In this document: positions 1 through 10,035 of the stretch, in pieces | Layout of the letters: each line of letters opens with the position of its first letter | Position numbering within the stretch: position 1 is the first letter of the stretch | Source of the DNA: Semisulcospira habei | Lineage: Eukaryota > Mollusca > Gastropoda > Semisulcospiridae | Direction: 5' to 3' | Assembly: GCA_036245525.1 (NCBI GenBank) | Contig: BTPG01000004.1 | Coordinates: forward strand, 156,338,046 to 156,402,045 | Length of the DNA stretch: 64,000 bases | Made by a program: the position numbers and the translations under genes | Notes under the pieces: model-generated | Seen by the model: the letters and a program-made list of their open reading frames with translations, nothing else | What the model was told of the DNA's origin: nothing | Database searches by the model: none

Positions 1-1456
1 AGCCCTGCTGAACGCGTGACATGCCCATACCACTTCAGTTTGTGTTTTCTCACAATGGCTAATAAGTCTTCATAGGGCCCGATGGCTTGCCTGATTCTGC
101 TTCCCACTTCCTCGTTTGTGATGTGATCTCTGTATGAGATGCCAAGCAGCCTTCGAAAACATCTCATTTCAGTGGCTTGTATCCTCCTTTCAAGGTCTGC
201 TGTGAGGGTCCATGACTCGCAGGCATACAAGAACACTGAGATGACTAAGGAGCGCATCAGTCTGATCTTGGAGCAGAGTGTGATGTTTCTGTCCTTCCAT
301 ATGGTCTTCAATCTTGTCAGTGCTGTTGTCTGCGCAATCCTGGACAGTATTTCTGGTTTTGATCCCTCATCTGTCACAATGGCTCCTAAGTATTTGAATT
401 TCTTAACTGTTTCCAGTTTTTGGCCTCCAACCATGATTTCAGTGCCAATGCCACTGGCGTTATTGGTCATCAGTTTGGTCTTCTCTGCACTGATTTCCAT
501 CCCATATGCAATGGCTGTACTATCCAGCTTTTCTACCAGCTGAGCTAGCTCCCTCTGTTCCTGCAAGGCCATCAATGTCGTCCGCAAAGTGCAAGTTCGT
601 GATTGTTCTGCCTCCAATACTGACAGTTCCTTCATGATCTTTCAGAGCGTCCGTCATGATTCTTTCCAGGAAGATGTTGAAAAGAGTAGGTGAGAGCAGC
701 AGCCTTGTCTGACTCCAGCTGTAGTCCTAAACCAGTTTCCTATTTTGCCGTTGAAGCAGACTGCGTTAGTGAGTGGCCTTGTTGTAAAGGTTTGCTATGA
801 CTTTGATCAGGTTGGCATTGATGTTGTATAGCTTCATGGTGGACCAAAGGGCTGCATGCCACACCCTGTCAAACGCTTTCTTAAAATCCACAAAGACATG
901 ATAGAGGTCCTGCTGGTTCTGGAGGTACCTCTCACATAGAACTCTCAGGTTGAAGATCTGCTCAGTTGTGCTGCGCCCTGGTCTGAAGCCTGCCTGTTCC
1001 TCATCTATGATTTCCTCTGCCTGTGGCTTCAGCCTGTTCAGTAGGATCTTTAACATGACTTTGCTTGGGTGGGATATAAGACTGATCGTGCGATAGTTCT
1101 GGCATTGATGTAAGTTGCCTTTTTTGGGGAGAGTTATTATAAGTGATTGGGTCCATGGTGTGGGCCAATCCCCTGACTGCCAGATCTTATTGCAGATTGT
1201 TAGTAAGGCGCTTATCGTGTCTTCTCCCCCTTCTTGGACTAGCTCTGCAGGGATGTTGTCTGCTCCTGCTGCCTTTCCTTTTTTTCAGCGACTTCACTGC
1301 AGCCTCTACTTCTTCTTGGAGGATGGGATAGTTGCCATTGTTGGTCACGGGTGGGTTGACAAGTATGCCTGGGTCCCCTGCAGCTCGGTGGTTGTACAAA
1401 TCTGAGCAGTACTCTGTCCATCTCTTCAGTATGTCTTGGTCTTCTGTACCCTTCAC
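1..1456 (-). pseudogene. RTE-type LINE reverse transcriptase, frameshifted
   Basis: Successive minus-strand frames give an RT: WTEYCSDLYNHRA (about 1,410), IDEEQAGFRPGRSTTEQ (about 990), FVDFKKAFDRVW (motif A, about 880), FADDIDGLAG (catalytic FADD, about 600), KKFKYLGAIVTDEG (about 390), and the C-terminal LKWYGHV block at 15-60. It would copy its RNA at nicked target DNA. At least three frameshifts separate the blocks, so no protein of normal length can be made. Confidence 0.75.
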
Positions 1457-2590
1457 TATCTTGGATGATCGAGGAGCGTCCTTGTTTTACACTGGTCAGG
1501 TCTTTCACCAGCTGGTATGCTTTTTTGCTATTATTTTTGTTCAGATTTTCTTCTACATCTTTACACTGATCTTCAATCCACTTATTCTTTGCCTTTTTCA
1601 TGCTTTTCTTGATCTTATTCTTTGCCTTTTTCATGCTTTTCTTGATATCCTGGTTAATTTCCCTGTATTGTTTAGCTCCTTCTACCTCTGATTTCTTTTT
1701 CTTTAATTCTCGACGCTTGTCACATAGAACAAAGATGTCAGCTGTAACCCAAGGTTTCTTTGCTTGTCGGTGTTTGCCAAGGATCTCACTGGCTGTTTGG
1801 GTTACAACAGTGTTAAATGTGTCAATCAGTGTGTCCACGTCTGTGTCTTCTGCACCTAGAAGTAGCAGTGGTGCGAATTTTCCTCCTATCTTTGCCTGAA
1901 AGGCTTCCGCTACCTCTGGGTCTTTCAGCTTCTTGAGGTCAAACTTGATTCTGGTGGAACCCTGCTTGTTGACCTTCTTTAGGCGGAGTCGGAAGGTCAT
2001 CATCACTAAGTCATGGTCGCTTCCAATGTCTGCTCCTGGAAAACTTCTTGTCTTGGCAATGTTCACACTGGTTTGGAAGCGTCTCTTCACCATGATGTAG
2101 TCAATTTGGTTATGGTGCTCTCCTTTCGGGCTGTGCCATGTCCACCTTCTGGATGCTTTGTGCGGGCCAAACGTGTTCATCAGCTTTAGATCGTTTGAAC
2201 TGGCAAATTCCAGGAGCCTTGAGCCTCTGTCGTTGGTCTCTGCATTGCAGTAACGTCCGCATGTGCCTTTCCAGTTCCTAGCAGCATCCTCTCCTATTTT
2301 GGCATTCCAGTCTCCCTGCACCACAAGAATGTCTTTCTTGGGGGTCTGGTCCAGAACTTCTTGCAGTTGGTCATAGAAGTCTTCTATTTCCTCATCGCCA
2401 TAGTCTGTCGTTGGGGCATAAACTTGTACAATGGTGATATTAAATGGGGTTGCCCTCAAGCGTATGGTGATAAGCCTACTGGAGACTGGCCGACAACTCA
2501 TGACGGTGTTCACGATGTCTTTGTGGACGAGAAATCCGACACCCTGTTCGTGTTTGTCTTCTCTGCCACTGTAGTACAGTTTGTGGTTTT
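1239..2590 (-). pseudogene. RTE-type LINE endonuclease domain, broken
   Basis: The open stretch 2,513 down to 1,239 encodes the central and C-terminal part of an exonuclease-endonuclease-phosphatase domain, which nicks target DNA for LINE insertion. Visible motifs are VQGDWNAKIG (the GDWN block, about residue 66), DYIMVKRR and GSDHDLVMM (catalytic SDH). The same frame continues upstream to about 2,590 (KLYYSGREDKHEQGVGF) without the usual N-terminal WNVRT and SETRW blocks, so the element is 5'-truncated. A lysine-rich linker follows the domain. Near 1,240-1,270 the frame shifts away from the downstream RT frame. Confidence 0.75.
1582..1647 (-). repeat. 33-bp tandem duplication in RTE endonuclease-RT linker
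   Basis: Two adjacent 33-bp copies encode the 11-residue unit IKKSMKKAKNK twice on the minus strand. It is in frame and lies in the lysine-rich linker after the endonuclease. Probably a slippage duplication. Confidence 0.8.
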
Positions 2591-2757
2591 CCTGGGTTTT
2601 GCTTTAGGGCAAGGTAAAATCTCGGTCACTGCTTTCGTCCGGCGCTCAGGGGAAAGGGTAGAGCGCCGTGCGTCAGCATACGCCGTGAACTTTTCTTCGT
2701 TCGTTCCACTAGGTTTTGCGTGCCTGCGGGGGGCAGGTTCGCTCGCATTTCAATGCT

Positions 2758-3021
2758 ATGCTTTGTTTTGCAGTTGGCACGTACGCACCTGTTTCAGATG
2801 TGGCCAATGCCAGTGACCGAGTGATGGACATGAGTTTGCCTGCCTGTTTCGCCTGTACTTCTGCACTGCCGTGTCTGGTCTGCGCCCCATGGCTGGTAGA
2901 GCAGTGGTCTCAGCTTTGGAGCCTTACCACCGTAAATGGCCGACACCAGCACGAAATAAGGGTCAAAACACCGGTAAGAACCACAGACCCGACTAGTGGG
3001 TATTACCTGGTGTGAGGACAA
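2758..3021 (+). pseudogene. DIRS A gag-like N-terminal remnant
   Basis: The reading frame contains LPCLVCAPWLVEQWSQLW. It aligns with the N-terminal part of the gag-like ORF of DIRS B (33,144: CAAWTEDRWSRMW) and C (12,589: CSTWPELRWSRLW). The CxxC pairs of B and C suggest a small zinc-binding fold; here only part of the cysteines remain. The frame runs into the palindrome array and stops. DIRS gag is expected to package element RNA; that role is inferred from position. Confidence 0.55.
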
Positions 3022-3432
3022 TCAACGCCGCAGCTTAGGTCGCGAGCCCGTCCTCCTGCACCGGCAGCATACACAGACCCGACTAGTGCACGCTGTCCGG
3101 TCGCAGATACAAGAGCTAAGCTTCGAAGCAGACCCTCTTCTCAGAATAAGAACAACACGCTGGTAATCACCACAGACCCGACTAGTGGTGCTTACCAGAC
3201 GTTAGAACAGTTTACGCTGCGACTTCGGTCGCGAGCTGTTCTACCCCACCGGCAGCTTGCACAGACCCGACTAGTGCACGCTGTCTGGTTCGGTCGACTT
3301 CGTCAACACAAGATATTTTACAGTAACACAGGCGACTGGTGGTTCTGGCAGGCGACACAACGGTCTACGCCGCGACTTCAGTCGCGTTCCTGTTCTCCTA
3401 CACCGGTAGCTGCCACGGACCGACTAGTGGAC
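2968..3432 (+). repeat. Array of covarying hairpins with constant 11-nt loop (first part)
   Basis: Four complete hairpins (2,968-3,013; 3,061-3,100; 3,160-3,198; 3,249-3,288) and a fifth, interrupted one (from 3,402) share the loop AGACCCGACTA, exact in the first four, flanked by CAC and GTG. The stems alternate between a GGTAA/TTACC type and a CCGGCAGC/GCTGTCCGG type, and both arms change together. Between them lie smaller hairpins, for example GCGAC-TTCG-GTCGC (3,219-3,232) inside an outer stem TAGAACAG/CTGTTCTA (3,203-3,243), and CGCGAC-TTCA-GTCGCG (3,371-3,386). The period of the A-B pair is about 186 bp. The hairpins look structural; function unknown. Confidence 0.75.
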
Positions 3433-4289
3433 TGTTACGTGGTGGAGTTGTAGTCGAAGTATGATAAACACACCAGACACACACGCACGTAGAGTTCTTT
3501 TAAATAGACCTCATTCAGCTGCAATCCGTCAACCGTGGCTTAAGGATGTAGACAAAACTGGAGTAACAGTTCCAACAATATTTAATTCAGCGATGCAATA
3601 TCCTCACAGTAATGCTCTTTCAAATGCACAAACTACTGAATACAAAGTCTCTTCTGCTATGTCACAGTCCACACTACGACTCAAAGTTTCTCATACACAG
3701 CGTCTCTAGCAATAAACTGCATATCTCTACAACTGACAAAGCAAGACAATGTACTAACGGGCTTTCCCAGCGCCCTCCTTATATATACTATCAAAATCTA
3801 GAATCTTCTACGGAAATCATGAACTCAAACAACCAGAACGAAACGTGCAGCCGAAACTCATTAACATGAACTTTCCAGAAACAATATATCAGGCTACAAA
3901 AACACGGCTGCTCACTTCAGCTCTAAATTCTAGCATATAATAAAGACACATCAAAGTATGGTATCCCTATCTATGATAGCTCAAAAAGGTACGAGAACAT
4001 TCACCAAACAAAATAAAAGCTGCTCACTACACGCGCACAAGGAAAAGTAGCGAAAAATGTTGCGATGTCACCTAACCGACGTGACACTTACGAGGCCACT
4101 AGACAGTGCGACCTGTCTACAACGTTCCGGACTAAACAAAACGAAATCGGCTCTACTCACGAACAAAAGAAAATCTTACTAAACAAAAACACGGGAATCA
4201 TAACCGTGATAGCTCAAATAAACAACATATCGTTACCTACGAATAACACATGTACGCTCTCACAGGATAACACAACCACAATCGTAACA
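3433..4289. mobile_element. 857-bp AT-rich insertion, TG...CA ends, possible solo LTR
   Basis: The segment starts TGTTACG and ends CGTAACA, and is flanked by the 5-bp duplication TGGAC (3,428-3,432 and 4,290-4,294). Removing it and one TGGAC restores the hairpin-repeat sequence, which matches the neighbouring unit at 3,276-3,330, so the insertion is real. Complementary 7-bp ends and a 5-bp duplication fit a solo LTR or a short DNA transposon. It is much more AT-rich than the surrounding DIRS sequence. Short ORFs inside (3,461, 3,612, 4,065) resemble nothing I recognise. Confidence 0.6.
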
Positions 4290-4420
4290 TGGACGTTCCG
4301 GTTCTGACGATTCGTCGACACGGGATATCTTACAAGTACATCACGGCAGTTCTACAGACTTGCCTACTGGACTCTTCCCGGTTCCGCCGACTTCAGTGGC
4401 ACAAGTATCGGCGCGGGAAC
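4290..4420 (+). repeat. Hairpin array, continuation after the insertion
   Basis: Downstream of the insertion the sequence resumes in register with the unit at 3,276-3,330 (GGTTC, then a GACG-rich stem, then a GATAT block). A diverged hairpin follows at about 4,343-4,382, then a GCCGACTTCAGTGGC small hairpin. The array therefore originally ran without break from 2,968 to about 4,420. Confidence 0.5.
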
Positions 4421-5739
4421 AGGTTTAGCACCGTTAGCTGTTTTCACCCATACGTTGCTGCTTACAAGAAGGTGGAGCCTCGTCCTCGTCGCTCTTAATG
4501 CAAGAGGTCAGCGCTCCAGGCAGGACCTCCCCGAGGGGTTCCGGTCCAGTGGCAGTGCTTCAGCGATAGATAACTACGAGAGAAGAAGAGAACTTCTTCG
4601 CCAGTAGCAGGTTCAGACCCAAGAGGACGGCTCTGTCTACACTCCTAAGGCAAGAACGCAACGCCATACAAGTCTGCGCCGGCACGCTTGTGGGGACTTC
4701 CTATGACCAGGTTGAGACAAGTACCCCCGGACGGAAGAGTCTTCGAGACCATTCAGCTTCCGCTCGTTAGTACGGGGAGATTGGCGCACCCGTCAACGAG
4801 CGAGCTTGACCCACCTTCTTCCGTTGGACATGGGCGCTGCTAGGGCTACGCCACGCATACCGGCCTACCACGGGGTTAGGTGTCCAGCCTAGGGACCGGC
4901 CCGTTACTTTGGGCAGGATGGGTCTATGGGGACTTCAGCCACCTTTCGGCGCTTGGCGTACTTCTGGCTTTCCCTCGGCGGTTGCTCGACACTCCTACCC
5001 TTCTGGGGGCCTTATTCCGTTCGTCCCACCTACTCCCGGTTGCTTACTAGGATTGGCGTTAGGAGTTCCGAGCGGACTCCCTTAACCGACTTTCTTCACG
5101 CTTACGGGACAGGTCACCTTTTTCGGGGGGATAAGCCAGCTTATACTTACGACATCCCGTCCTCCTTCCGGGACAAGTACCTTCTGCGGGATTAGCGGAT
5201 GGACCAGGGGGCTCCCGCTGGGTCAAGAGTGACCAAGTCCGACCGAACGTCGGGTTACCTCTCCCAGGACTTGCCGTTTACGACTGGTCTTTAGCTCGGA
5301 GAGTAGACAGTCTGATTCCGACCCGCTACGTCCTTGCTCTGCCCATCTCCCGGTGCAGTCCGACGCAGCTTCTGCAGTTCGGCCCTCCTAACTCCTCGGC
5401 TGGGTTCAGCCCTGACGTTCAGCTTACGCTTTCCTCCAAGCTGGAGTGCGGCCTTCCAAGCTCTTGGTTTCCGGCAATTTCCACCCAAGGTCACAGATAG
5501 CTCCTTCCCCCCGGTCGAGTCTACGGGTCCAGGGTGCGGCTGCTCGCATCACATGGAGCGGGAACGACTCTTAGTCAGAGGACTCACCTGGTTCGCCTCC
5601 CTATTCATGGCAGCCTCTAGTAGTGTTTTTTGGGGGCATTGCCGCGATATTTTGGTTGGGTGTACACATCGTGAGCGCTTAGAGCTGGGGAGGTAAGTTA
5701 TGCGCTGCATCTTAATGGTCGTTCTTTTTCTCTTTGCAG
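4421..5739 (+). other. DIRS A gag-like region, no intact ORF
   Basis: GC-rich sequence in the position of the second half of the DIRS gag ORF. Several frames are open for 60-120 codons (4,926-5,195; 5,334-5,696) but none matches elements B or C convincingly. The sequence is simply decayed here. At 5,693-5,739 a GTAAGT...pyrimidine-rich...CAG arrangement of 47 nt resembles a very short intron, but nothing supports splicing. Confidence 0.35.
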
Positions 5740-7140
5740 ATTCGGCGTACGACTCAGGGTCCCGGCGGACCCCCAGATCTTGGGGAGATGGTTTTCCCGG
5801 TACCAGGACGTCGCGCGTCGGCCTACGGAGACGGCGCTGGGCTTCGCATGCCCAGGCCTCTACGGGACTTCGTTTCGCGCAGCGAGAGTTGCAGACGCCC
5901 ACCACTCGCCACGGTTAGGGGACTTTCTGGCTTCCTGGTCACCGCCTCCCACTCTGTCTTACCCTCCTCGGTGGACGCCTTGTCTGCTTCCACTTCTGGG
6001 GACAGGTGCTTCAGGATGCTTCTTGGGCGGCGTCCTCATCCTCCTGACCGGGTAGGAAGACGCCTTGGCAGACTCCGTGGGCTCTCCTCTCTGTACAAGT
6101 TCTTCGCCGCCCGTCCTTTGCGTGGAGACCACCGAACCGTCACGCCACAGGGCAGCCTACGATCTTGGTCTGCAACTTGGACCTGTCGGATGCTTTCTGC
6201 TCGTTCCCGGCCAACCGTCTACAGGCTTCAACTCCGCTTCACCTTCTACGGCGTGGTCCTCTTAGGTCGCGCTCTTACCTTCGGTTCAACCGCAGCCTCT
6301 GGGTCTCCTCCCAGTTGGGCTCCTTTCAGGAAGCAAGACCAAGCGGACCTCTTCGTTCCCACGGCGACCAGCCTACATGCTCTTCTGTTGCGGCCGGTCG
6401 TTGGACTCTTGGCTAGTCCCGAGTTGCTTCTAGTTCGCCTCTACAGCCTCGGCTTAGGGGCTACAGCGGAATTACGCAAGCCGTCCGCGTCGACGCAACC
6501 CGCTCCGGTTGGGTCGCGCAGCTACTTCGTCGTTCGAGACTGCTTCCGGCCGGTGGTTCCTGGATGGCTGTCGCTACACATCTACTGGCTGGACCTAAAG
6601 CGTTCGGGCAAGGCCTCCTTGCGGCGGGTTTCTCCCTTGCTTCAGGAGCTTCTGGGGCTGTTGGACATCGCCATGCTTGTCTTACATACAGAGCAAGGCG
6701 GGACCCGCTCTCCCTCCCACGGCATCCTCCTCTACCAGGGGCTCCGGTCTTGCGAGGATCGGGACATCTTCCTCCGCGTACATCGCCTTCCGGGTCATCT
6801 GGATGTGCTACTGACTCCCTCTCCCGTCACGGTCAGCTCCTACATACCGAGTGGTCGCTGCGCCCAGTTTTCTTCGCGGCAGGCTGGGAGTCGCCCAAGT
6901 TCGACCTCTTCGCCGCGAGATGGAATCGCCACCTTCCACCTTCGTCTCTCCCGGTAGAAGAGGAAGCCAGTCCATCTTCCTCGGCAGTGTCTCTCTCTCC
7001 GTTCCTTGGAACGGTCTGGTCGTCTATGCCTTTCCGCTGATGGTGCTCGACCCAAGGTCCTACTCAAGCTCAGAGGGTGTAACGCGTTCCGGTTCGGGGT
7101 GGCTCCGGGCTACTGGACCAAGTTGTGGACGACCGAACTC
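5740..7140 (+). pseudogene. DIRS A reverse transcriptase/RNase H remnant
   Basis: Blocks in shifting frames match DIRS B. NLDLSDAF at about 6,168 corresponds to the LDLSDAYLHVPIHP block before the RT active site. DSLSRHGQLLHTEWSLRP at about 6,812 corresponds to the RNase H end, followed by FDLFAARWNRHLPP, the typical DIRS block after RNase H. The YLDD catalytic box seen in B and C is not found here, so part of the palm is lost or scrambled. Non-functional. Confidence 0.6.
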
Positions 7141-8815
7141 CTGAACCTCGACAGGTACCCCCGCTACCGCTCCCTTCTCCACGCATCTTCCTCAAGTACC
7201 ACGGCAGGTGCAGTTACTCCCGCGCCCAGAGTGTCTCCGACTCCTTCTGGAGGTTGTCCAACAAGCGTTCACCGCTTTAGGCTTCGCAGGTACGACAGTG
7301 GACGTTTTCGCTACAAGCCGCCGATCCTCGACCAGACGAGTCTGCGAAGCAAGTGGAGAGTTCCCTCTTCCGGGAGTGACGACAGATGTCTCTTCCCTTC
7401 ATTGACAGTTCCTCAGCTGGCGGATTCTTCCTCGGGCTGTTCGACGGCCTGCGTTGTGCCCTTCCGCGGCTTACTGGCCCTAATCGATGACACTTATGGG
7501 CAGCTGGGACGACCCGTCCGGGTTCTTGCAAGGACCTCGCAGATCTTGGCCACTCCAGTCTACTACATCCCACTTGGTGCTCCCTGCTGCCAAGATGGGT
7601 CCTGCTTGGTACCTCACCTGGCTCTACTCGCCCCGCTTCGAGCCAATCCAGCCGACGAGACTACAGGACATGACTAGGAAGACTTGCTTCCTTTTTGCCC
7701 TCACCTCAGCCTCCATGGTCAGCGAGCTGCGCGCCCTTCGGCGCGTTCCGCCTGGTGGCAGTCCTAGACGGTCGGTTCTGTTCACCTGCTACCCTATCCG
7801 ACCTTCCGAGCCAAGACAAGATCCTCTTGACTGCTTCTCTTTGGTCACCACTTACAGTTACAGTTAACGTTTACATCACCGGTGAGACCCGTAGTGGCTT
7901 TACCTGGTGATGGGACTCCCAACGTCGCATCCGTACCTGGTCTGCGCCCCCTGGCTGGAAGAGCAATGGACTCAGCTGTGGGGCTTTTACTGTCGTGAAC
8001 TTCCGACACCAGCACGAATACAGGGTCAAACACCGGTAAGAACCACAGACCCGACTAGTGGGTATTACCTGGTGAGAGGACAATCAACGCCGCAGCCCGT
8101 CCTGTGCCGGCAGCGAACACAGACCTGACTAGTGCGCGCTGTCCGGTCGTAGAGACTAGACCTGAGGTTTCAGTCAGACCCGCTTCTCTGAACAATAAAG
8201 ACACTCTGGTAATCACCACAGACCCGACTAGTGGTGCTTGCCAGACGTTACAACGCTCATCATCACAACTTCGGTTGCTAGCTCGTTCTACTACACCGGC
8301 AGCGGGCACAGACCCGACTAGTGCTAGCTGTCCGGTTCCGCCGTACTTATTGGCTCGAGAGATGTTACAGAAACGTCCTCCTGCGCCGGCAGCTTCCACA
8401 GTACTTAAAACCATTACAGATCCAAGCGCCACCCGTGTGTCCAGCTACAGGACACGGTGCGAACGTTACGAGGGCACCTGCGCTGGACCAAGCCGCTACA
8501 CAGGGGACTCACCCGCCTACTCCTTCCCTCTTCCCCAGGTAGAATGACATCTCAGCCCAGACGATTCCTCCTAGCTTCGGTCATTTATGACCTTCCTGCC
8601 GGGAACTCGCCCCTGATACAGCAAACATGAACTTCAGGGCGCACGAGATCAGAACTTGGCCGCAAGCCTAGCATTCGACCGCAAAGACTTGTGGCAGCTG
8701 TGTTAGCGAGCGGAGTCTTCCCTCGCAAGCTTCTACCTGAGGGACCTCTCCGCCCAGCGCCAGAACCTTCGGGGTGGGGGACATCGGGACGGCGCAACAC
8801 TCCCTCCCGGCGCCC
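7140..8815 (+). pseudogene. DIRS A tyrosine recombinase, interrupted by a palindrome-array insertion
   Basis: The 5' part has LEVVQQAFTALGF (about 7,248) and MTRKTCFLFALTSASMVSEL (about 7,669), matching LEVVQQALAARGF and RKTCFLLALATASRVSEL in element B; the catalytic Arg of SRVSEL reads Met here. The 3' part resumes at about 8,440 and keeps an AHEIR block (about 8,640, the HxxR motif) and FYLRDLSAQRQ (about 8,728) with the nucleophile Tyr. A foreign segment (about 7,866-8,430) splits the gene. Stops and frameshifts throughout. In an active element the enzyme joins the circular DNA intermediate to the genome. Confidence 0.65.
7866..8430 (+). repeat. Second hairpin array with gag fragment, inserted in the recombinase gene
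   Basis: This ~565-bp segment matches 2,870-3,300: a gag piece (LVCAPWLEEQWTQLW) followed by hairpins at 8,031-8,074, 8,107-8,146, 8,206-8,244 and 8,296-8,335, with a more degenerate one at about 7,876-7,912. The loop AGACCCGACTA is retained in three of them; one has AGACCTGACTA. The small hairpin here is CAAC-TTCG-GTTG (8,266-8,277), a paired change from GCGAC-TTCG-GTCGC. The recombinase sequence aligns across the segment, so it is an insertion or gene-conversion patch. Exact borders were not resolved. Confidence 0.65.
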
Positions 8816-8934
8816 TAGGTGCCGTTGGTATCTTTGCTAAAATTAGAGGGAGGTTGCTTGGGGAGGACGGCTCTAGCAGCCTCGATGGCATGGGTAGGGG
8901 CGTTATAGCGGCACCCGCCTCCTATTCGGGATTC

Positions 8935-9200
8935 TTCCTAAAAGTAATACCATCGGTAATGTGTTTTGAGAAAACAAATGTATTTTTCTTTAAAATAAAT
9001 TTTTTTGAAAAATCAAAGGTCTGAATTGTTCCGCCGTTTCGAGGATTTCCTCGGTAATCTCGCCGATTTTCCGCTCCTCAAACTACTATTTACTATACTA
9101 CTACTACTGTTTCCGTGTATAATTTCTTGCGCCTTTTTAATTTCCGCTTTTTTTTTCGAAGTCAATTCAGACCTTTGAAAAATATTTACTGATGGTATTA
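8935..9200 (+). other. DIRS A internal complementary region, split by a MITE
   Basis: The stretch with TACCATCGGTAATGTG and, facing it, TTTACTGATGGTATTACT joins inverted copies of the left and right termini head to head, as in the intact regions of C (28,211-28,313) and B (57,640-57,736). In DIRS elements this region is thought to bridge the termini when the circular intermediate is made. A 164-bp MITE (9,014-9,177) separates the two halves. Confidence 0.6.
9014..9177. mobile_element. 164-bp MITE with 15-bp terminal inverted repeats
   Basis: The ends CAAAGGTCTGAATTG and CAATTCAGACCTTTG are perfect inverted repeats, flanked by AAAAAT on both sides (9,008-9,013 and 9,178-9,183). There is no coding capacity. 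Removal restores the internal complementary region. The superfamily is not determined. Confidence 0.75.
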
Positions 9201-9456
9201 CTCGAAGGTCCCTCCCACTTGCCCCGCTTGCCGCTGGTCCACTAAGAAACTGACTGAAGTGGTAAGCGCTGAGCGCATGCGTGGTTGAACCGCAAGGGAG
9301 GCTACCGCCTTAGCTATGGCGCCCCTCACATGCCATCATGACACGTACACAACAATTTTGGGCTAAAATTAGACTAGCAAGGAACCTTTTCCTAAAAGTA
9401 ATACCATCGGTAAGTATTTTTCCAAAAAAATTATTTTAAAGAAAAATACATTTTTC
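9201..9456 (+). repeat. DIRS A right terminal inverted repeat
   Basis: The reverse complement of this stretch matches the left end of the fragment at 10,036-10,290 (shared CTAATTTTAGCC and AATTGTTGTGTACG blocks and the ACCGATG-ATTAC terminal motif). It ends at about 9,456, where the internal complementary region predicts the terminus. Confidence 0.6.
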
Positions 9457-10035
9457 TCACCATGATTGCTGCACGAATTATGACCAAACAAGGCAAGGAT
9501 TTCATCCCAAAGTCTACCGTATTGTTTGAGCTCACATGCGTTTTTCTTTTAGAAACATTCAGAGTTGTTCCTGTTTTTAAGCTTCATCCTGATTTATCTC
9601 TCTCCACCTGAACTCACCCTACCACCCGATCTGCGCAATGGCACACAATAACACTGACAGACACGTGGCGCTTTGTACCATTTATACATTCTGTGGTCTG
9701 GCTTAGCCACGGCCATTCTGAAGAAGAACAAGATAGGATGGCCCATGCCCACAAAGCCTCTTCTATATGAGCTTGCATGCATTTTCCACCTTTTCCACAA
9801 TACGTTCGCAGACATCATAACAAACATAAAGAGACTGTCTTCCTAAATCAAATCAGAGAGGGAGAGAAGCATCAGCTTATACACATGTGAAACACTGACG
9901 TGCAGATGCTTTACAGTTTACGTCAGTTAGGAACATTGTATAACACTGACACATTTGGTGCTTTTACGTCACCGTCACTGTCTGATTCTTCTACAGAAGT
10001 TGAGGATTTGTACTATTGTCATTCTTTTCTGCAAC
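9457..10035 (+). other. Non-coding intronic repeat segment, no gene seen
   Basis: 9,490-9,780 is a diverged copy of 61,130-61,440: the shared blocks are TTTCATCCCAAAGTCTACC, GAGCTCACATG, CATTCAGAGTTGTT and ATTCTGAAGAAGAA. 9,780-10,035 has no recognised content. The same repeat or intron sequence is split here by DIRS elements. Confidence 0.5.

Larger units (their letters stand above)
1..2600 (-). mobile_element. RTE-type LINE, 5'-truncated, continues beyond window start
   Basis: The minus strand reads an apurinic-like endonuclease followed by a reverse transcriptase of the RTE kind (often annotated as craniofacial development protein 2-like). The RT signature FADDIDGLAG is at about 580-620, and the C-terminal block with ISYRDHITNEE and LKWYGHVTRS is at 5-170. 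Reading is broken by frameshifts near 1,240-1,270 and 540-760. The 5' end stops near 2,600, where an in-frame stop and unrelated DIRS-like sequence begin. The 3' end lies outside the window. Family call is confident; the exact clade is inference. Confidence 0.8.
2600..9456 (+). mobile_element. DIRS-type tyrosine-recombinase retroelement A, degenerate, left end missing
   Basis: The order is gag-like start (2,758), structured repeats, gag-like region, RT/RNase H remnant (5,740-7,140), tyrosine recombinase remnant (7,140-8,815), internal complementary region (8,935-9,200) and right terminal repeat to about 9,456. This is the DIRS plan and the segments are recognisable by comparison with elements B and C in this window. 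The left terminal repeat is absent; the RTE fragment abuts at about 2,600. It contains three internal insertions: 3,433-4,289, 7,866-8,430 and the MITE at 9,014-9,177. All ORFs are broken. Confidence 0.75.

Noticed and set aside
2968..3432. CRISPR-like array
   Set aside because: Repeats are diverged palindromes with no regular unique spacers, no cas genes, and a eukaryotic transposon context.
5693..5739. 47-nt GTAAGT...CAG mini-intron in DIRS A
   Set aside because: Too short for typical metazoan introns, no coding continuity on either side, and no counterpart in elements B or C.
8104..8547. A 147-codon frame reading the hairpin units as a protein repeat (TDPTS motif)
   Set aside because: At 2,968-3,300 the same units contain stops and change frame, and the constant block is flanked by paired arms. 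The TDPTS pattern is a by-product of the loop sequence; protein coding is unlikely.
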